Assembly (NCBI GenBank): GCA_950097015.1 | Contig: CATNEN010000011.1 | Coordinates: 2,508,501-2,572,500, forward strand | DNA from: Macrostomum hystrix | Taxonomy: Eukaryota > Platyhelminthes > Macrostomidae | DNA: 64,000 bases | Direction: 5' to 3' | Shown here: positions 35,401 through 49,100 of the stretch, piece by piece | How positions within the stretch are numbered: the stretch's first letter is position 1 | Layout: each line of letters begins with the position of its first letter | The notes under the pieces: model-generated | Databases searched by the model: none | What the model was told of the DNA's origin: nothing | Seen by the model: only the letters and a program-made list of their open reading frames with translations | Translations under genes and position numbers: made by a program

Positions 35401-38400
35401 ATTCACTCCAACATCCCCTATTTACTCCAATATCCCCTATTCACTACAATATCCCCTATTCACTACAATAGTCCCTATTCACTACAATATTCCCTATTCA
35501 CTACAATATCCCCTATTCACTACAATATCTTCTATTCACTACAATATATTCTATTCAATCTAACATCTCTCTTGTCTATTCACCCTAGTGTCCCATTTTC
35601 TCAATTTTCTCTAATATCCCCTTTCCTTAAAATTGCAACATACCAATTTCCCAAATCCCAATAGCACCGATATGAAATTGTTCCCACTTTTAACTGCCGC
35701 CCAGGTGGAGCCCATCACCTTGTGGCCGTCCAAGAATCTAATTAAGGTGCAAGAGTGCCTCGGCCGGTGCGACAGTCTCGGCTTGTCCGGCCGGCCTCCG
35801 CGACCAATCGGCCAGCTGGGCACGGCCAAATTCTACAGGGTACCTGGCCGGACTGTGCTCTGCTATCCGCTGCTGTTTGAGATGCGCGATTTTTACCTGC
35901 TGCACGATATGGACATGGTCATTGACGAGGTGAGCTGGGGGGCTTCTTCTAGCATCAAGACTGCGTTTCTTGAGTGCTTCTACCTTAGATTTTTTTAAGC
36001 TTCATAGACTTCAGATGAAACACCCAAGAGGTCAGGAGTTCGATTCCCGGCGCAAGAGAAACAATTTCTGTTCCTGAGCAAATAAAATAAATACTTAGCA
36101 TCAGCTGGGAGTACGAAATTTGACCAAGTGTGGTGCCTCCACAACTGTCCACGGACTGAACACCTGTACGCAGCGTTTCAAAATCCCTTTAAATAGCGTG
36201 AGGATTGTAATAAAATTGATTCCTGACTCGTGAGCACACACGCGCACAGATACTGTTCACAGGCACACGCCCTGGGTGTGTACATCTGCCCTGACTTCCT
36301 CATCGTCATTCAGTGTACACATTATGTGTGAATTCCGTACCCTAAGAAATAGTCTGAAAAGTTAGCATGGCAACTAACTATCATCACCTTGGCCAGGTGC
36401 GAACGAACCTATTATTCTTATCAACCTGGTGGCGACTGAAGGGCCGTCCAACATTCTGCTTCCTGCTGCGCGAAGACATGATCCGCGCAGCCGGAGCTAA
36501 GCAGCTCATCGCCTTCCTAACCAGCATGCGCACAGGTCGGGTGAACGACGTTCGCGTGTTGCTAGGCAGGGCGCAGAATCTGCTGGCCAGCGCCTGCCTG
36601 GACCACCTTGACTACCTGCAGGATCACGGTCACGCCTTTCGCAATCTGTCAGGCATTGAAGAGCTCAGCGTTGAAAAATCATTTCGCTCCCTGATGAACA
36701 TTCAGGGCCACGCGGCCGTAGCCATCGAGCAGGAGGAATGGATCGATACGAAACGAGTCGACTCAAGCAGCTCCGAGCAGCTGTGCCAGTTGATTGACAC
36801 CGCCTCGTTGAACATGGGACCAAGGATTCAGCTGCTGCACATTCTGGTTGATCGCCACGGTGTGGAGTATGTATTGCCAGGTAGGCTAATTATAATAATA
36901 ATAAAAATAATTGCAGGAGGGCTGCGGGCAATGGCACATCATTTGGTGACACTAGACCCGCAGCCAGCGAGGAGGCAATTCTGCCCATTTCGCTGACTCC
37001 TGAGCACACACTCACACAGATACTGTACGCAGGCACACGCTCACACAGGTGTGTACATCTGCCCTGACTTTCTCATCGTCAGGCAGTGTACACTGTCACA
37101 GTGCCTTGGAGGTTGGCCCTCAAGGGCGTAAATTGCACGACAAACCCCCAAGCCTTCTCTCCACGGCTGCGCCCTAAGTAAATGTGGCCTCGCCGCGGAA
37201 TCGAGCTTAGGGGACATTAGTGCGAGAGGCAAACGCGTCAACCGCTCTGCCACCGAGCACCTGCCATGTAGGTTGCTTGGATGTAAATCATTTTAAGACC
37301 CTAATTTAGAAGCAGTGCAGTTTTTTCGATTTGTAATTAATTGCAATGGAAGTGTTTAGAAATGGGAAGAAAAAAGTTGGAGAGTTAGTCACTTTTTCCC
37401 CGGTACAAAACTGTCCTATTTCTCCGGAATTTCTGCCGAATTCTTGACTAGTAAATTATGAAATAATAATTTAAAAGCTCATGAAGCTTATCTAAATGAA
37501 AATGACAGCCTAAAAGCGATGACGCTCGGTCTATTGACACTGTCCTGTGAAAATAAAATAACAATTTTAATAGTGTTATGCAGCCAAATCATGTCATGTC
37601 ATATCAGCCAACAATCTGACCAAAGCATCGACACAGAAGTCAACTGTCGTTTAAAAATATTTTTAAGTAAGAACGGAAGCATTGTTTTACAAGCTCACGG
37701 GCCTTTTTTCTCGTTAACGACACAACGATGACACACAATCGTTTCATTTTTGTTTAAACGAACCCGGAAGGATTCTTCATAAAAAATGATGGTATCGTCG
37801 TTTATGTGTCGACAGGCTGCTTTGCCCCGTTCAGCTCATTCAGAAACAGCTGGCCATTGTAAACAGATGCGGCAGCAGCGATGGACATGTGATATTTGAT
37901 CGTTGGCATCCTCAAACTAACACGGATATTCGTGGGCTATAGCTGGATGTTTTTTCCCCACGCTGATGCTGAAATGAATTTTTGCGTCTTGGACGGCTGG
38001 CAGTCCTATTGGTCGCATTCTTGAAGCGGACCCTCCTGGCTAAAGTCGCGCCGTTTCGCCACACCTAGTGTACGCTCGGTGTAGTTCAGCGTTGCTATGG
38101 CATACAACCATGATATCGAAAATCGAAAAAAAATAATGATGAATTATCCATGAATGAAGCGTTCTAAAATTTGTTGAAGCAACATGTTTTGCAAGATATA
38201 TTAAAAGAACAGAATTGGGTCTGCTTCCAATAAAACATTATCGATATTTTAATTTTCCTATCTCGCTGGAGCATTTCCCCCCGTGAAAATGAGCCTTTAA
38301 TAAATTTTCCAAGAAACAAAGTGTCCTGTGCTTCTTCTAGTAGTCCTTAGTGTACATTATAAGAAAATAAATTAAAAAAACTAATAGTGAGAACATCATA

Positions 38401-41266
38401 TTCAGAAGAAATGTACAAAAAGGAAAAATCGGTGAAAAAACGATTTGTAACTTGTCCAAAGTTGACCCGACATTCACCTTGCACAGACACTGTAAATTTC
38501 GGTGAAAATCATACAAATATCGCTACAAAATCTTTCCGAACTTTTCAATTGTTGGAAATGGTATTATTAAAAACCCTTCCAACACTGGCCTAACAACTGG
38601 AAAACAATGTCAGAGTTAATCACCAGCGGATTCCAGATCCTCATTTAATAATGATTGAAAATTTGCCGCCAGGTGCCAACGAAACCGTTTCTCAACGCCT
38701 CGAAGAGCTGAGCAGAACAGCCGGTGTTCAACAGCGCTGGGCCATTGTTCGCTACGCATCGGCCATTCTGCGCAAAGAGGTTGACAGCCTGGCTCCGTCT
38801 CTGTCCAATGTCATCGTTGCCGGCAAGCGTATCATCATCGGCACAGACATTGTCATCGATAGGCCGCTGACACCCAAGGAGCTCTGTCAGATTCTCTACG
38901 CCCAATACCCGCCGGGACCGTCTGGCAAGGCGGTGCTGCTGCAGGAGCTCATCCTGTTCCTCGGCTCTCTGATCTGCCGTGACAGCGCCCTGTTCTGCGG
39001 CATCCACTATATTAGATTAGATCCGCTTATTGAAGCCTTGGACATTGAACTAGCCAGCGTTGATGACCCATTGTATGGCGGCTGCAAGATTCTACAGAAT
39101 CTATCGCCTTACAAGGTTAGTTGTAGCTTGAATGACTGCTCATGCAGTGATCATTAATGACTGCTCATACTATGATAATTAATGACTGCTCATACCGTGA
39201 TCATAAATGACTGCTCATACCGTGATCATTAATGACTGCTCATACCGTGATCATAAATGACTGCTCATACTATGATAATTAATGACTGCTCATACCGTGA
39301 TCATAAATGACTGCTCATACCGTGATCATTAATGACTGCTCATACCGTGATTATTAATGACTGCTCATGCAGTGATCATTAATGACTGTTTATACGGTGA
39401 TCATTAATGACTGCTCATACTGTGATCATTAATGACTGCTCATACTGTGATTATAAATGACTGCTCATGCAGTGATCATTAATGACTGCTTATACTGTGA
39501 TCATTAATGACTGCTCATACTATGATAATTAATGACTGCTCATACTATGATTATAAATGACTGCTCATGCAGTGATCATTAATGACTGCTTATACTGTGA
39601 TCATTAATGACTGCTCATACTATGATAATTAATGACTGCTCATACTATGATTATAAATGACTGCTCATACTATGATAATTAATGACTGCTCATACTGTGA
39701 TCATTAATGACTGCTCATACTATGATAATTAATGACTGCTCATACTATGATTATAAATGACTGCTCATGCAGTGATCATTAATGACTGCTTATACTGTGA
39801 TCATTAATGACTGCTCATACTATGATAATTATTGACTGCTCATACTATGATTATAAATGACTGCTCATACTATGATAATTAATGACTGCTCATACTGTGA
39901 TCATTAATGACTGCTCATACTATGATAATTAATGACTGCTCATACTATGATTATAAATGACTGCTCATGCAGTGATCATTAATGACTGCTCATACTGTGA
40001 TCATTAATGACTGCTCATACTGTGATCATTAATGACTGCTCATACTATGATAATTAATGACTGCTCATACTATGATTATAAATGACTGCTCATACTATGA
40101 TAATTAATGACTGCTCATACTGTGATCATTAATGACTGCTCATACCGTGATAATTAATGACTGCTCATACTATGATTATAAATGACTGCTCATGCAGTGA
40201 TCATTAATGACTGCTCATACCGTGATAATTAATGACTGCTCATACTATGATTATAAATGACTGCTCATGCAGTGATCATTAATGACTGCTTATACTGTGA
40301 TCATTAATGACTGCTTATACTGTGATCATTAATGACTGCTTATACTGTGATCATTAATGACTGCTCATACCGTGATCATTAATGACTGCTTATACTGTGA
40401 TCATTAATGACTGCTCATACCGTGATCATTAATGACTGCTTATACTGTGATCATTAATGACTGCTCATACCGTGATCATAAATGACTGAAAATGACCTCT
40501 CATAAAAGTGTATCTTGATAGGAATGACCTGTCATAAAACTGTATCTTGATAAAAATGACTGCTCATAGAACTGTATCTTGATATGACCGCTCATAATAT
40601 GCTACCTTGTAAATAACGACCTGTTGAGTCACAGCTTACGGTCACACCCAGTCATCCCATGGCTTTCCTATTCCCGCAATTGTCCAGGTGCAATCGCTTC
40701 TAGTCTCAATTCTGCGTCTAGATCGACCTCGCGCTCCCTACTGGCAGCGCCGCATCGACGGCTGCCTCTGCCGCGTCCCCACGGGCTTCTACGAAGGCGT
40801 CTACGGCGTTTTAGAGGCCTGCTCCGGCGGCATCCGGATTGGCAACACTCTGGTTGAGCAGTACCCCTGCCTAAATGACATGTCTCGCAATGATGCCAAT
40901 TTCGTGTTCGCGGTTCAATCCACTCTGGCTAGGGAGACAGCTAACCCGGCCCTGCGCCAGATGATGGTTGAGACTCTAGTCATTCTTGAGCTCATTCTGC
41001 AGCGCAATCCGGAACTGACCGTCACCGAAGAGCTGGACGTGTTGCGCATTATCGACGAAGCTTGGCGCGATTTCAAAATCGAACACGGCCTAACCGGACC
41101 GGAGGTGGACAAATCCATGAACCTGTTCTACCAAACTGAAGCTGTTGTCTCGCGTGGCACTTCCAGTTTCATAGCCAAATCGGCGCTTAATTTTCTATTG
41201 AAAGGTGACATCACTCTAGATAAGAGTAAACAGCTAGATAGTACGAGTACTTGCTCGCTGTCTTGA
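32455..41266 (+). CDS. PHKB: Phosphorylase b kinase regulatory subunit beta
   Basis: Seven exons: 32455-32994, 33569-34200, 34865-35276, 35705-35929, 36397-36880, 38673-39115, 40688-41266. All junctions are GT-AG and phases agree (3315 nt, 1104 aa; human beta is close to 1090). Beta-type landmarks are YQHPITGLFPLYPD, DNIYIATSVWALAQVYR, RIPDFGMWERGTK, HVDIDAHSRNR, LLPRES, YGFKRFSRDGY, GLSGRPPRPIGQLGTAKFYR and RRIDGCLCRVPTGFYEGVY. The N-terminal part is the GH15-like domain. The protein ends CSLS, a CAAX box, fitting the known farnesylation of the beta subunit. In the (alpha beta gamma delta)4 complex it restrains the catalytic subunit and so controls glycogen breakdown. A 9-Gln insert sits at the start of exon 3. 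A 3' splice site 50 bp before the ATG suggests a 5' UTR intron or trans-splicing. Confidence 0.95.
33050..33440. repeat. Minisatellite, ~22-bp unit (intron 1 of PHKB)
   Basis: Units based on 'gaatcatagataaggattct' with 'tatcgattcctagaatcaaa' variants. It fills intron 1. Confidence 0.9.
34207..34805. repeat. Minisatellite, 23-bp unit (intron 2 of PHKB)
   Basis: About 25 units of 'gatagagagtgggaagaatg' plus 'tag'. It starts directly after the exon 2 donor region and fills the intron to about 60 bp from the acceptor. The long YILPTLYPTFFPLSILHSSH frame on the minus strand is an artefact. Confidence 0.95.
35335..35575. repeat. Minisatellite, ~19-bp unit (intron 3 of PHKB)
   Basis: Units 'cactacaatatcccctatt' and 'cactccaacatcccctatt', about 12 copies, pyrimidine-rich on the sense strand. 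Confidence 0.9.
36025..36330. mobile_element. Composite SINE remnant (intron 4 of PHKB)
   Basis: 36025-36185 (+) has a B box 'gttcgattccc' and the block 'gtccacggactgaacacctg' shared with SINE family 2 (59421, 61030). 36226-36325 is a minus-strand piece of family 1 ('gtgtacatctgccctgactt'). It looks like two partial insertions side by side. Confidence 0.65.
36888..37262 (-). mobile_element. tRNA-derived SINE, family 1, full-length, at a splice donor
   Basis: Minus-strand copy with the (aat)n tail at about 36888-36907 and the tRNA-like head ending at 37262. Its flanks 'gccaggtaggct' (36876-36887) and 'gccatgtaggtt' (37263-37274) look like a slightly diverged 12-bp target duplication. The left flank straddles the exon 5 donor of PHKB (exon ends 36880), so insertion occurred 7 bp inside the intron. 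Confidence 0.85.
37275..38672. other. Rest of PHKB intron 5
   Basis: About 1.4 kb of unique AT-rich intron sequence with no tandem array and no exon I can support. Small frames at 37519 and 38387 show no family features. Confidence 0.45.
39120..40482. repeat. Minisatellite, 25-bp unit (intron 6 of PHKB), about 54 copies
   Basis: The unit contains 'tgatcattaatgactgctca' and 'tactg'. Variants exchange 'tatgataatt' and 'tatgattata'. The perfect palindrome 'tcattaatga' is present in most copies. Confidence 0.95.
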
Positions 41267-41754
41267 CTAACGATTCATTCACTTAAATTGATAACAAAAT
41301 TAACGATAAAACACGTCTAAGCTACTTGTTTGTTAGTAGCGTGAACGAGTATTTTTGTAGTTAACTATTGGTTGCGAATTACACCGTGATTTATAAAGTA
41401 ATTTACTGATCACTGTACACAAAATATTCTTTTTTATTTCTACCTACCTAACCAGTGGAAAGTGGTAGAAAAACTTTTATTAAAGTTAAGAAGGTACAAT
41501 TTATTTAGAAACGGACTAGCTACTAACAGTAGTCAAGTATTTTGTTATTGCGATAAAAAAGTATATTTTTGTATGCCTCATCCGCCAGAACTTTTGTCAT
41601 AACTCAAGTCGTGCAAATCATGTAATTAGATATTACTATACAGTAATTCTCATTAACAAAAATGCGTTTTTTATGATTTTTTGTCACAGGCTTTCCACAA
41701 ATTTCCTACTATTTGTGTGCTTCTATATATAATGAATTTACGATTCTGCCAATT

Positions 41755-41760
41755 AATAAA
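41755..41760 (+). terminator. Poly(A) signal AATAAA, probable PHKB transcript end
   Basis: First canonical AATAAA I see after the PHKB stop codon, about 490 bp downstream in AT-rich sequence. Confidence 0.5.
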
Positions 41761-41917
41761 GAATTATTTTTATATGTTTACTATTCATAGTACAGTCATT
41801 TTTGTGATCATTTGAAGCTCCTGTGTCGTTCTGGCCAAGATAAACTGGTGCTTGGTAGTTTAATGAAGTTAATGAACTCTCGTTCTTATTATTATTTGTT
41901 AATTTATCATTGTATTA

Positions 41918-42955
41918 GGCCCTACACTGATTCTAAGATCCCTGTACTGATTCTAAGATCCTTGCACTGATTCTAAGATCCCTGTACTGATTCTAAGATC
42001 CCTACACTGATTCTAAGATCCTTGCACTGATTCTAAGATCCCTGCACTGATTCTAAGATCCTTGCACTGATTCTAAGATCCCTGCACTGATTCTAAGATC
42101 CTTGCACTGATTCTAAGATCCCTGCACTGATTCTAAGATCCCTGTACTGATTCTAAGATCCCTACACTGATTCTAAGATCCTTGCACTGATTCTAAGATC
42201 CCTGCACTGATTCTAAGATCCCTACACTGATTCTAAGATCCTTGCACTGATTCTAAGATCCCTGCACTGATTCTAAGATCCTTGCACTGATTCTAAGATC
42301 CCTGCACTGATTCTAAGATCCCTGTACTGATTCTAAGATCCCTGCACTGATTCTAAGATCCCTGCACTGATTCTAAGATCCCTGCACTGATTCTAAGATC
42401 CTTGCACTGATTCTAAGATCCCTGCACTGATTCTAAGATCCTTGCACTGATTCTAAGATCCTTGCACTGATTCTAAGATCCCTGTACTGTTTCTAAGATC
42501 CCTACACTGATTCTAAGATCCTTGCACTGATTCTAAGATCCCTGTACTGATTCTAAGATCCTTGCACTGATTCTAAGATCCCTGCACTGATTCTAAGATC
42601 CTTGCACTGATTCTAAGATCCCTACACTGATTCTAAGATCCCTGCACTGATTCTAAGATCCTTGCACTGATTCTAAGATCCCTGCACTGATTCTAAGATC
42701 CTTGCACTGATTCTAAGATCCCTACACTGATTCTAAGATCCTTGCACTGATTCTAAGATCCCTACACTGATTCTAAGATCCTTGCACTGATTCTAAGATC
42801 CCTACACTGATTCTAAGATCCTTGCACTGATTCTAAGATCCCTACACTGATTCTAAGATCCTTGCACTGATTCTAAGATCCCTACACTGATTCTAATATC
42901 CCTACACTGATTCTAAGATCCCTACATTGATTCTAAGATCCCTTACACGCATACT
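41918..42955. repeat. Minisatellite, exact 20-bp unit, about 51 copies
   Basis: 'ctgattctaagatccctgca' with only third-block changes (cctgca, cttgca, cctaca, cctgta). It is the most regular array in the window and lies in the spacer before the diflavin reductase gene. Confidence 0.97.
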
Positions 42956-43124
42956 AATATCCTTGCAGATATTCTAAGATCTCAACTCAGATTATAACTT
43001 TAAATTGTAGTTTTTTTGACCCTTTGTTTTACAACTAATGACTTTTTCTTTCAGTAAGCTACACATACTACTGCTATTCTAAAGGATCTAAAAAAGTCTA
43101 CTCTAAACAAACCCAAAAAAGAAG

Positions 43125-46100
43125 ATGGTTCCGCCATGCAACAATGGCGAGGAGTCTAGTCAGCAGCAGCAGCAGTCGCAGTCGCCTCCGCCACCGCCAC
43201 CGTCACCGCAGCTGACTATAGCCTACGGCAGCGAGACTGGTGTTGCCCAAGACGCCGCCCTGACTCTATACAACTTTGCCAGATCGCACGGCATCAGTTG
43301 TCATTTTGGATCGCTCGACGATGTCGGCATTGTTGCCATGGAAACCGCTGCCAATACTGAAGCTCAACATCGTCAACAACTTCTCATAGCCGCTTGTTCT
43401 ACTACGGGGCAAGGCGATCCGCCTGCCAATATGAAGCGATTCTGGAGACTGGCGATGAGTCGCAGAATGACTCAGGGCTGTCTGGCTGGCCCAGGGGGCA
43501 GCGGTAAGTTTAGCAGTGTGTTTCACTGCTAATCTCCCATGATCCCACATGATAATCTCCCATGATTCCACATGATAATCTCCCATGATCCCACATGATA
43601 ATCTCCCATGATTCCACATGATAATCTCCCATGATCCCACATGATAATCTCCCATGATCCCACATGATAATCTCCCATGATCCCACATGATAATCTCCCA
43701 TGATCCCACATGATAATCTCCCATGACTCCACATGATAATCTCCCATGATCCCACATGATAATCTCCCATGATCCCACATGATAATCTCCCATGATCCCA
43801 CATGATAATCTCCCATGATCCCACATGATAATCTCCCATGATCCCACATGATAATCTCCCATGATCCCACATGATAATCTCCCATGATTCCACATGATAA
43901 TCTCCCATGATCCCACATGATAATCTCCCATGATACCACATGATAATCTCCCATGATCCCACATGATAATCTCCCATGATTCCACATGATAATCTCCCAT
44001 CATCCCATATGATAATCTCCCATGATCCCACATAATAATCTCCCTTGATCCCACATGATAATCTCCCATGACTCCACATGATAATCTCCCATGATCCCAC
44101 ATGATAATCTCCCATGATCCCACATGATAATCTCCCATGATCCCACATGATAATCTCCCATGATCCCACATGATAATCTCCCATGATCCCACATGATAAT
44201 CTCCCATGATCCCACATGATAATCTCCCATGATTCCACATGATAATCTCCCATGATCCCACATGATAATCTCCCATGATACCACATGATAATCTCCCATG
44301 ATCCCACATGATAATCTCCCATGATTCCACATGATAATCTCCCATCATCCCATATGATAATCTCCCATGATCCCACATAATAATCTCCCATGATCCCACA
44401 TGATAATCTCCCATGACTCCACATGATAATCTCCCATGATCCCACATGATAATCTCCCATGATCCCACATGATAATCTCCCATGATCCCACATGATAATC
44501 TCCCATGATCCCACATGATAATCTCCCATGATCCCACATGATAATCTCCCATAATCCCACATATAATCTCCCATGATCCTACATGATATCTCCCATGATC
44601 CCACATGATATCTCCCATGATCATACATAATAATCTCCGATGATTCCACATGATAATCTCCCATGATCCCACATGATAATCTCCCATGATCCCACATGAT
44701 AATCTCCCATGATCCCACATGATAATCTCCCATGATCCCACATGATAATCTCCCATGATTCCACATGATAATTTCCCATGATCCCACATGATAATCTCCC
44801 ATGATACCACATGATAATCTCCCATGATCCCACATGATAATCTCCCATGATTCCACATGATAATCTCCCATCATCCCATATGATAATCTCCCATGATCCC
44901 ACATAATAATCTCCCATGATCCCACATGATAATCTCCCATGACTCCACATGATAATCTCCCATGATCCCACATGATAATCTCCCATGATCCCACATGATA
45001 ATCTCCCATGATCCCACATGATAATCTCCCATGATCCCACATGATAATCTCCCATGATCCCACATGATAATCCCCCATAATCCCACATATAATCTCCCAT
45101 GATCCTACATGATATCTCCCATGATCCCACATGATATCTCCTATGATCATACATAATAATCTCCGATGATCACACATGGTAATATCCCAGGATCATGCAT
45201 GATAATCTCCCATGATCCCACATGATAATCTCCCATGATCCCACATAATAATATCCGATGATCTCACATGATATCTCCCATGATCATACATAATAATCTC
45301 CGATGATCACACATGGTAATATCCCAGGATCATGCATGATAATCTCCCATGATCCCACATGATAATCTCCCATGATCCCACATGATAATCTCCCATGATC
45401 CCACATGATATCTCCCATGATCCCACATGATAATCTCCCATGATCCCACATGATAATCTCCCATGATCCCACATGATAATCTCCCATGATCCTACATGAT
45501 AATCTCCCATGATCCCACATGATATCTCCCATGATCCCACATGATAATCTCCCATGATCCCACATGATAATCTCCCATGATCCCACATGATAATCTCCCA
45601 TGATCCCACATGATAATCTCCCATGATACCACATGATAATCTCCCATGATCCCACATGATAATCTCCCATGATCCCACATGATAATCTCCCATGATCCCA
45701 CATGATAATCTCCCATAATCCCACATATAATCTCCCATGATCCTACATGATATCTCCCATGATCCCACATGATATCTCCCATGATCATACATAATAATCT
45801 CCGATGATTCCACATGATAATCTCCCATGATCCCACATGATAATCTCCCATGATCCCACATGATAATCTCCCATGATCCCACATGATAATCTCCCATGAT
45901 CCCACATGATAATCTCCCATGATTCCACATGATAATTTCCCATGATCCCACATGATAATCTCCCATGATACCACATGATAATCTCCCATGATCCCACATG
46001 ATAATCTCCCATGATTCCACATGATAATCTCCCATCATCCCATATGATAATCTCCCATGATCCCACATAATAATCTCCCATGATCCCACATGATAATCTC

Positions 46101-49100
46101 CCATGACTCCACATGATAATCTCCCATGATCCCACATGATAATCTCCCATGATCCCACATGATAATCTCCCATGATCCCACATGATAATCTCCCATGATC
46201 CCACATGATAATCTCCCATGATCCCACATGATAATCCCCCATAATCCCACATATAATCTCCCATGATCCTACATGATATCTCCCATGATCCCACATGATA
46301 TCTCCCATGATCATACATAATAATCTCCGATGATCACACATGGTAATATCCCAGGATCATGCATGATAATCTCCCATGATCCCACATGATAATCTCCCAT
46401 GATCCCACATAATAATATCCGATGATCTCACATGATATCTCCCATGATCATACATAATAATCTCCGATGATCACACATGGTAATATCCCAGGATCATGCA
46501 TGATAATCTCCCATGATCCCACATGATAATCTCCCATGATCCCACATGATAATCTCCCATGATCCCACATGATATCTCCCATGATCCCACATGATAATCT
46601 CCCATGATCCCACATGATAATCTCCCATGATCCCACATGATAATCTCCCATGATCCCACATGATAATCTCCCATGATACCACATGATAATCTCCCATGAT
46701 CCCACATGATATCTCCCATGATCCCACATGATAATCTCCCATGATCCCACATGATATCTCCCATGATCCCACATGATAATCTCCCATGATCCCACATGAT
46801 AATCTCCCATGATCCCACATGATAATCTCCCATGATTCCACATGATAATCTCCCATGATCCCACATGATAATCTCCCATGATCCCACATGATAATCTCCC
46901 ATGATCCCACATAATAATATCCCATGATCTCACATTCTCACATGATATCTCCCATGATCATACATAATAATCTCCGATGATCACACATGGTAATATCCTA
47001 GGATCATGCATGATAATCTCTCATGATCCGACATGATAATCTCCCATGATCCCACATGTTAATCTCCCGATTCCTCAGCTGGTCACCATGGCAACGCAGC
47101 CGACGCAGCCGCCGCTCGTCTCCGATTCTGCCTAATCGGTTTCGGCGACTCCAGCTATTTGCAGTACAATTTCGTTGCCAAGAAACTGCACCGCCGGCTC
47201 AGCCTGTTGGGCGCTCGGCCGGATGCTCCGCTAGCCCTGGCCAACGACCAGGACGATCAGGGACCCGACCAGGCTTTCCTGCCGTTCGCTGAGCGAATCT
47301 CTGCTTTACTCACCGACACGTACAGTGTGCGCTGCGCCTGCGTCGGCAGCTGCCTGGATGCGCCACTGACTCCGCTGTACCGGGTTGTCACCCTGACTGC
47401 TGCCAGGCCAGTTCGGCTGCCAAATTATCGATTGCCCCAGTCCGGAGACCTTACTGATTTTCAATTGGCTAGAATTGTTGCTAATCGACGGATGACTGCT
47501 GAAGACCATTTCCAGGTTAGCCTTGGTATCTACCCGCTGATCTGCCCCTAATCTACATGTGATCTACCCGCTGATCTGCCCCTAATCTACATGTGATCTA
47601 CCCGCTGATCTGCCCCTAATCTACGTGTGATCTACCCACTGATCTATCCCTAATCTACGTGTGATCTACCCACTGATCTATCCCTAATCTACATGTGATC
47701 TACCCACTGATCTGCCTCTAATCTACATGTGATCTACCCACTGATCTATCCCTAATCTACATGTGATCTACCCGCTGATCTGCCCCTAATCTACGTGTGA
47801 TCTACCCACTGATCTATCCCTTATTTACGTGTGATCTACCCGCTGATCTGCCCTTAATCTACGTGTGATCTACCCACTGATCTATCCCTTCTTCAGATGT
47901 TTATCAGATGTTTATCTGTAATTATCTAACCTCGCAGGACACCCGGCTGCTCACCCTTAGCCCCACCGGCGACAACTCCCAGCTCTGGCGTCCATTCGAA
48001 CCTGGCGACGTACTCCAAGTGTTGCCTAGCAACAGCGACGCTACCGTTAACAGCCTGTTGACTACATTGAGTCATCTTGACCCCGACACTCGACTAGTTT
48101 TATCTCAGGCCGACCCGAATTTTCCTACGCCAAAAGATCTGCCAGCTGACGGTGCCACCCTGCGCTGGCTGCTAACTCACTATTTCGACATCAGCTGCGT
48201 GCCGCGGCGAAGCTTCTTTGAAACTCTTCGCCGCATCGCCATGGGCATCGGGGACGGCGAGAGTGACGCCGACTTAAAAGTTAAAGCAGCGACGGATTCT
48301 GAACGATTAGAAATGGAAATCGACCGGCTGGGCGAATTCGTGCGCGACGTCGATGAATTATTAGCCTATTGCAATCGCCCTCGCCGTACTGTAGCCGAAA
48401 CATTGCGCGACTTTCCAATCTCGGCTTCTAGGATTAGTTTGAGTCGCCTATTCGACCTGCTCAGACCCATCCAGCCTCGCAGCTTCTCCATCGCCAGCCT
48501 CGGCCGAGCAGGCTGTCGCGAGCTCGACCTATTAGTAGCCGTTGTTCGCTACAAGTCCAGCCTGATGTCCGAGCCCAGACTCGGCCTGTGCTCAAATTAC
48601 CTGGCCTGCGCTCAACCAGGAAGTCTTCTTTCCGTTCGCCTTCAACGCGGCACCCTTCGCGTGCCCCCAAACCAAGTACCAGTCATTCTGGTCGGCCCCG
48701 GCACTGGAATAGCTCCGTTTCGAGGCCTCGTACAGTTGCGACACGGCTCTGTGTGTAATGGCGACGGCGAGGGCGAGAATCGCCAGGCCGAGGGCGAGGG
48801 CGAGAATCGCCAGGCCGAGGGCGAGGGCGAGAATCGCCAGGCCGAGGGCGAGGGCGATAACAATGAAAGCGCGGAGACTCTAGTATTCTTCGGTTGTCGC
48901 CATGCTGAAAAGGATTTCTATTTCAAATCTGAATGGCTGGAATGGATGCGGGCCTCTCGTAACCGGTTCAAACTGGTTCCGGCCCATTCTCGGCCAACTG
49001 GTGTGGGTGAGCACGGCTGCTACGTTCAGGCTCGAATTCGTGAGCACGGCCCTCAGGTGGCCAGAATGCTGCTACAGAACGGCGGCGCTGTCATTGTGGC

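Noticed and set aside
43266-46933. Many long minus-strand frames of the MWDHGRLSCGIMGDYHV type
   Set aside because: They are the 23-bp intronic repeat of the NDOR1-like gene. Several overlapping frames are equally open, as expected for a repeat.
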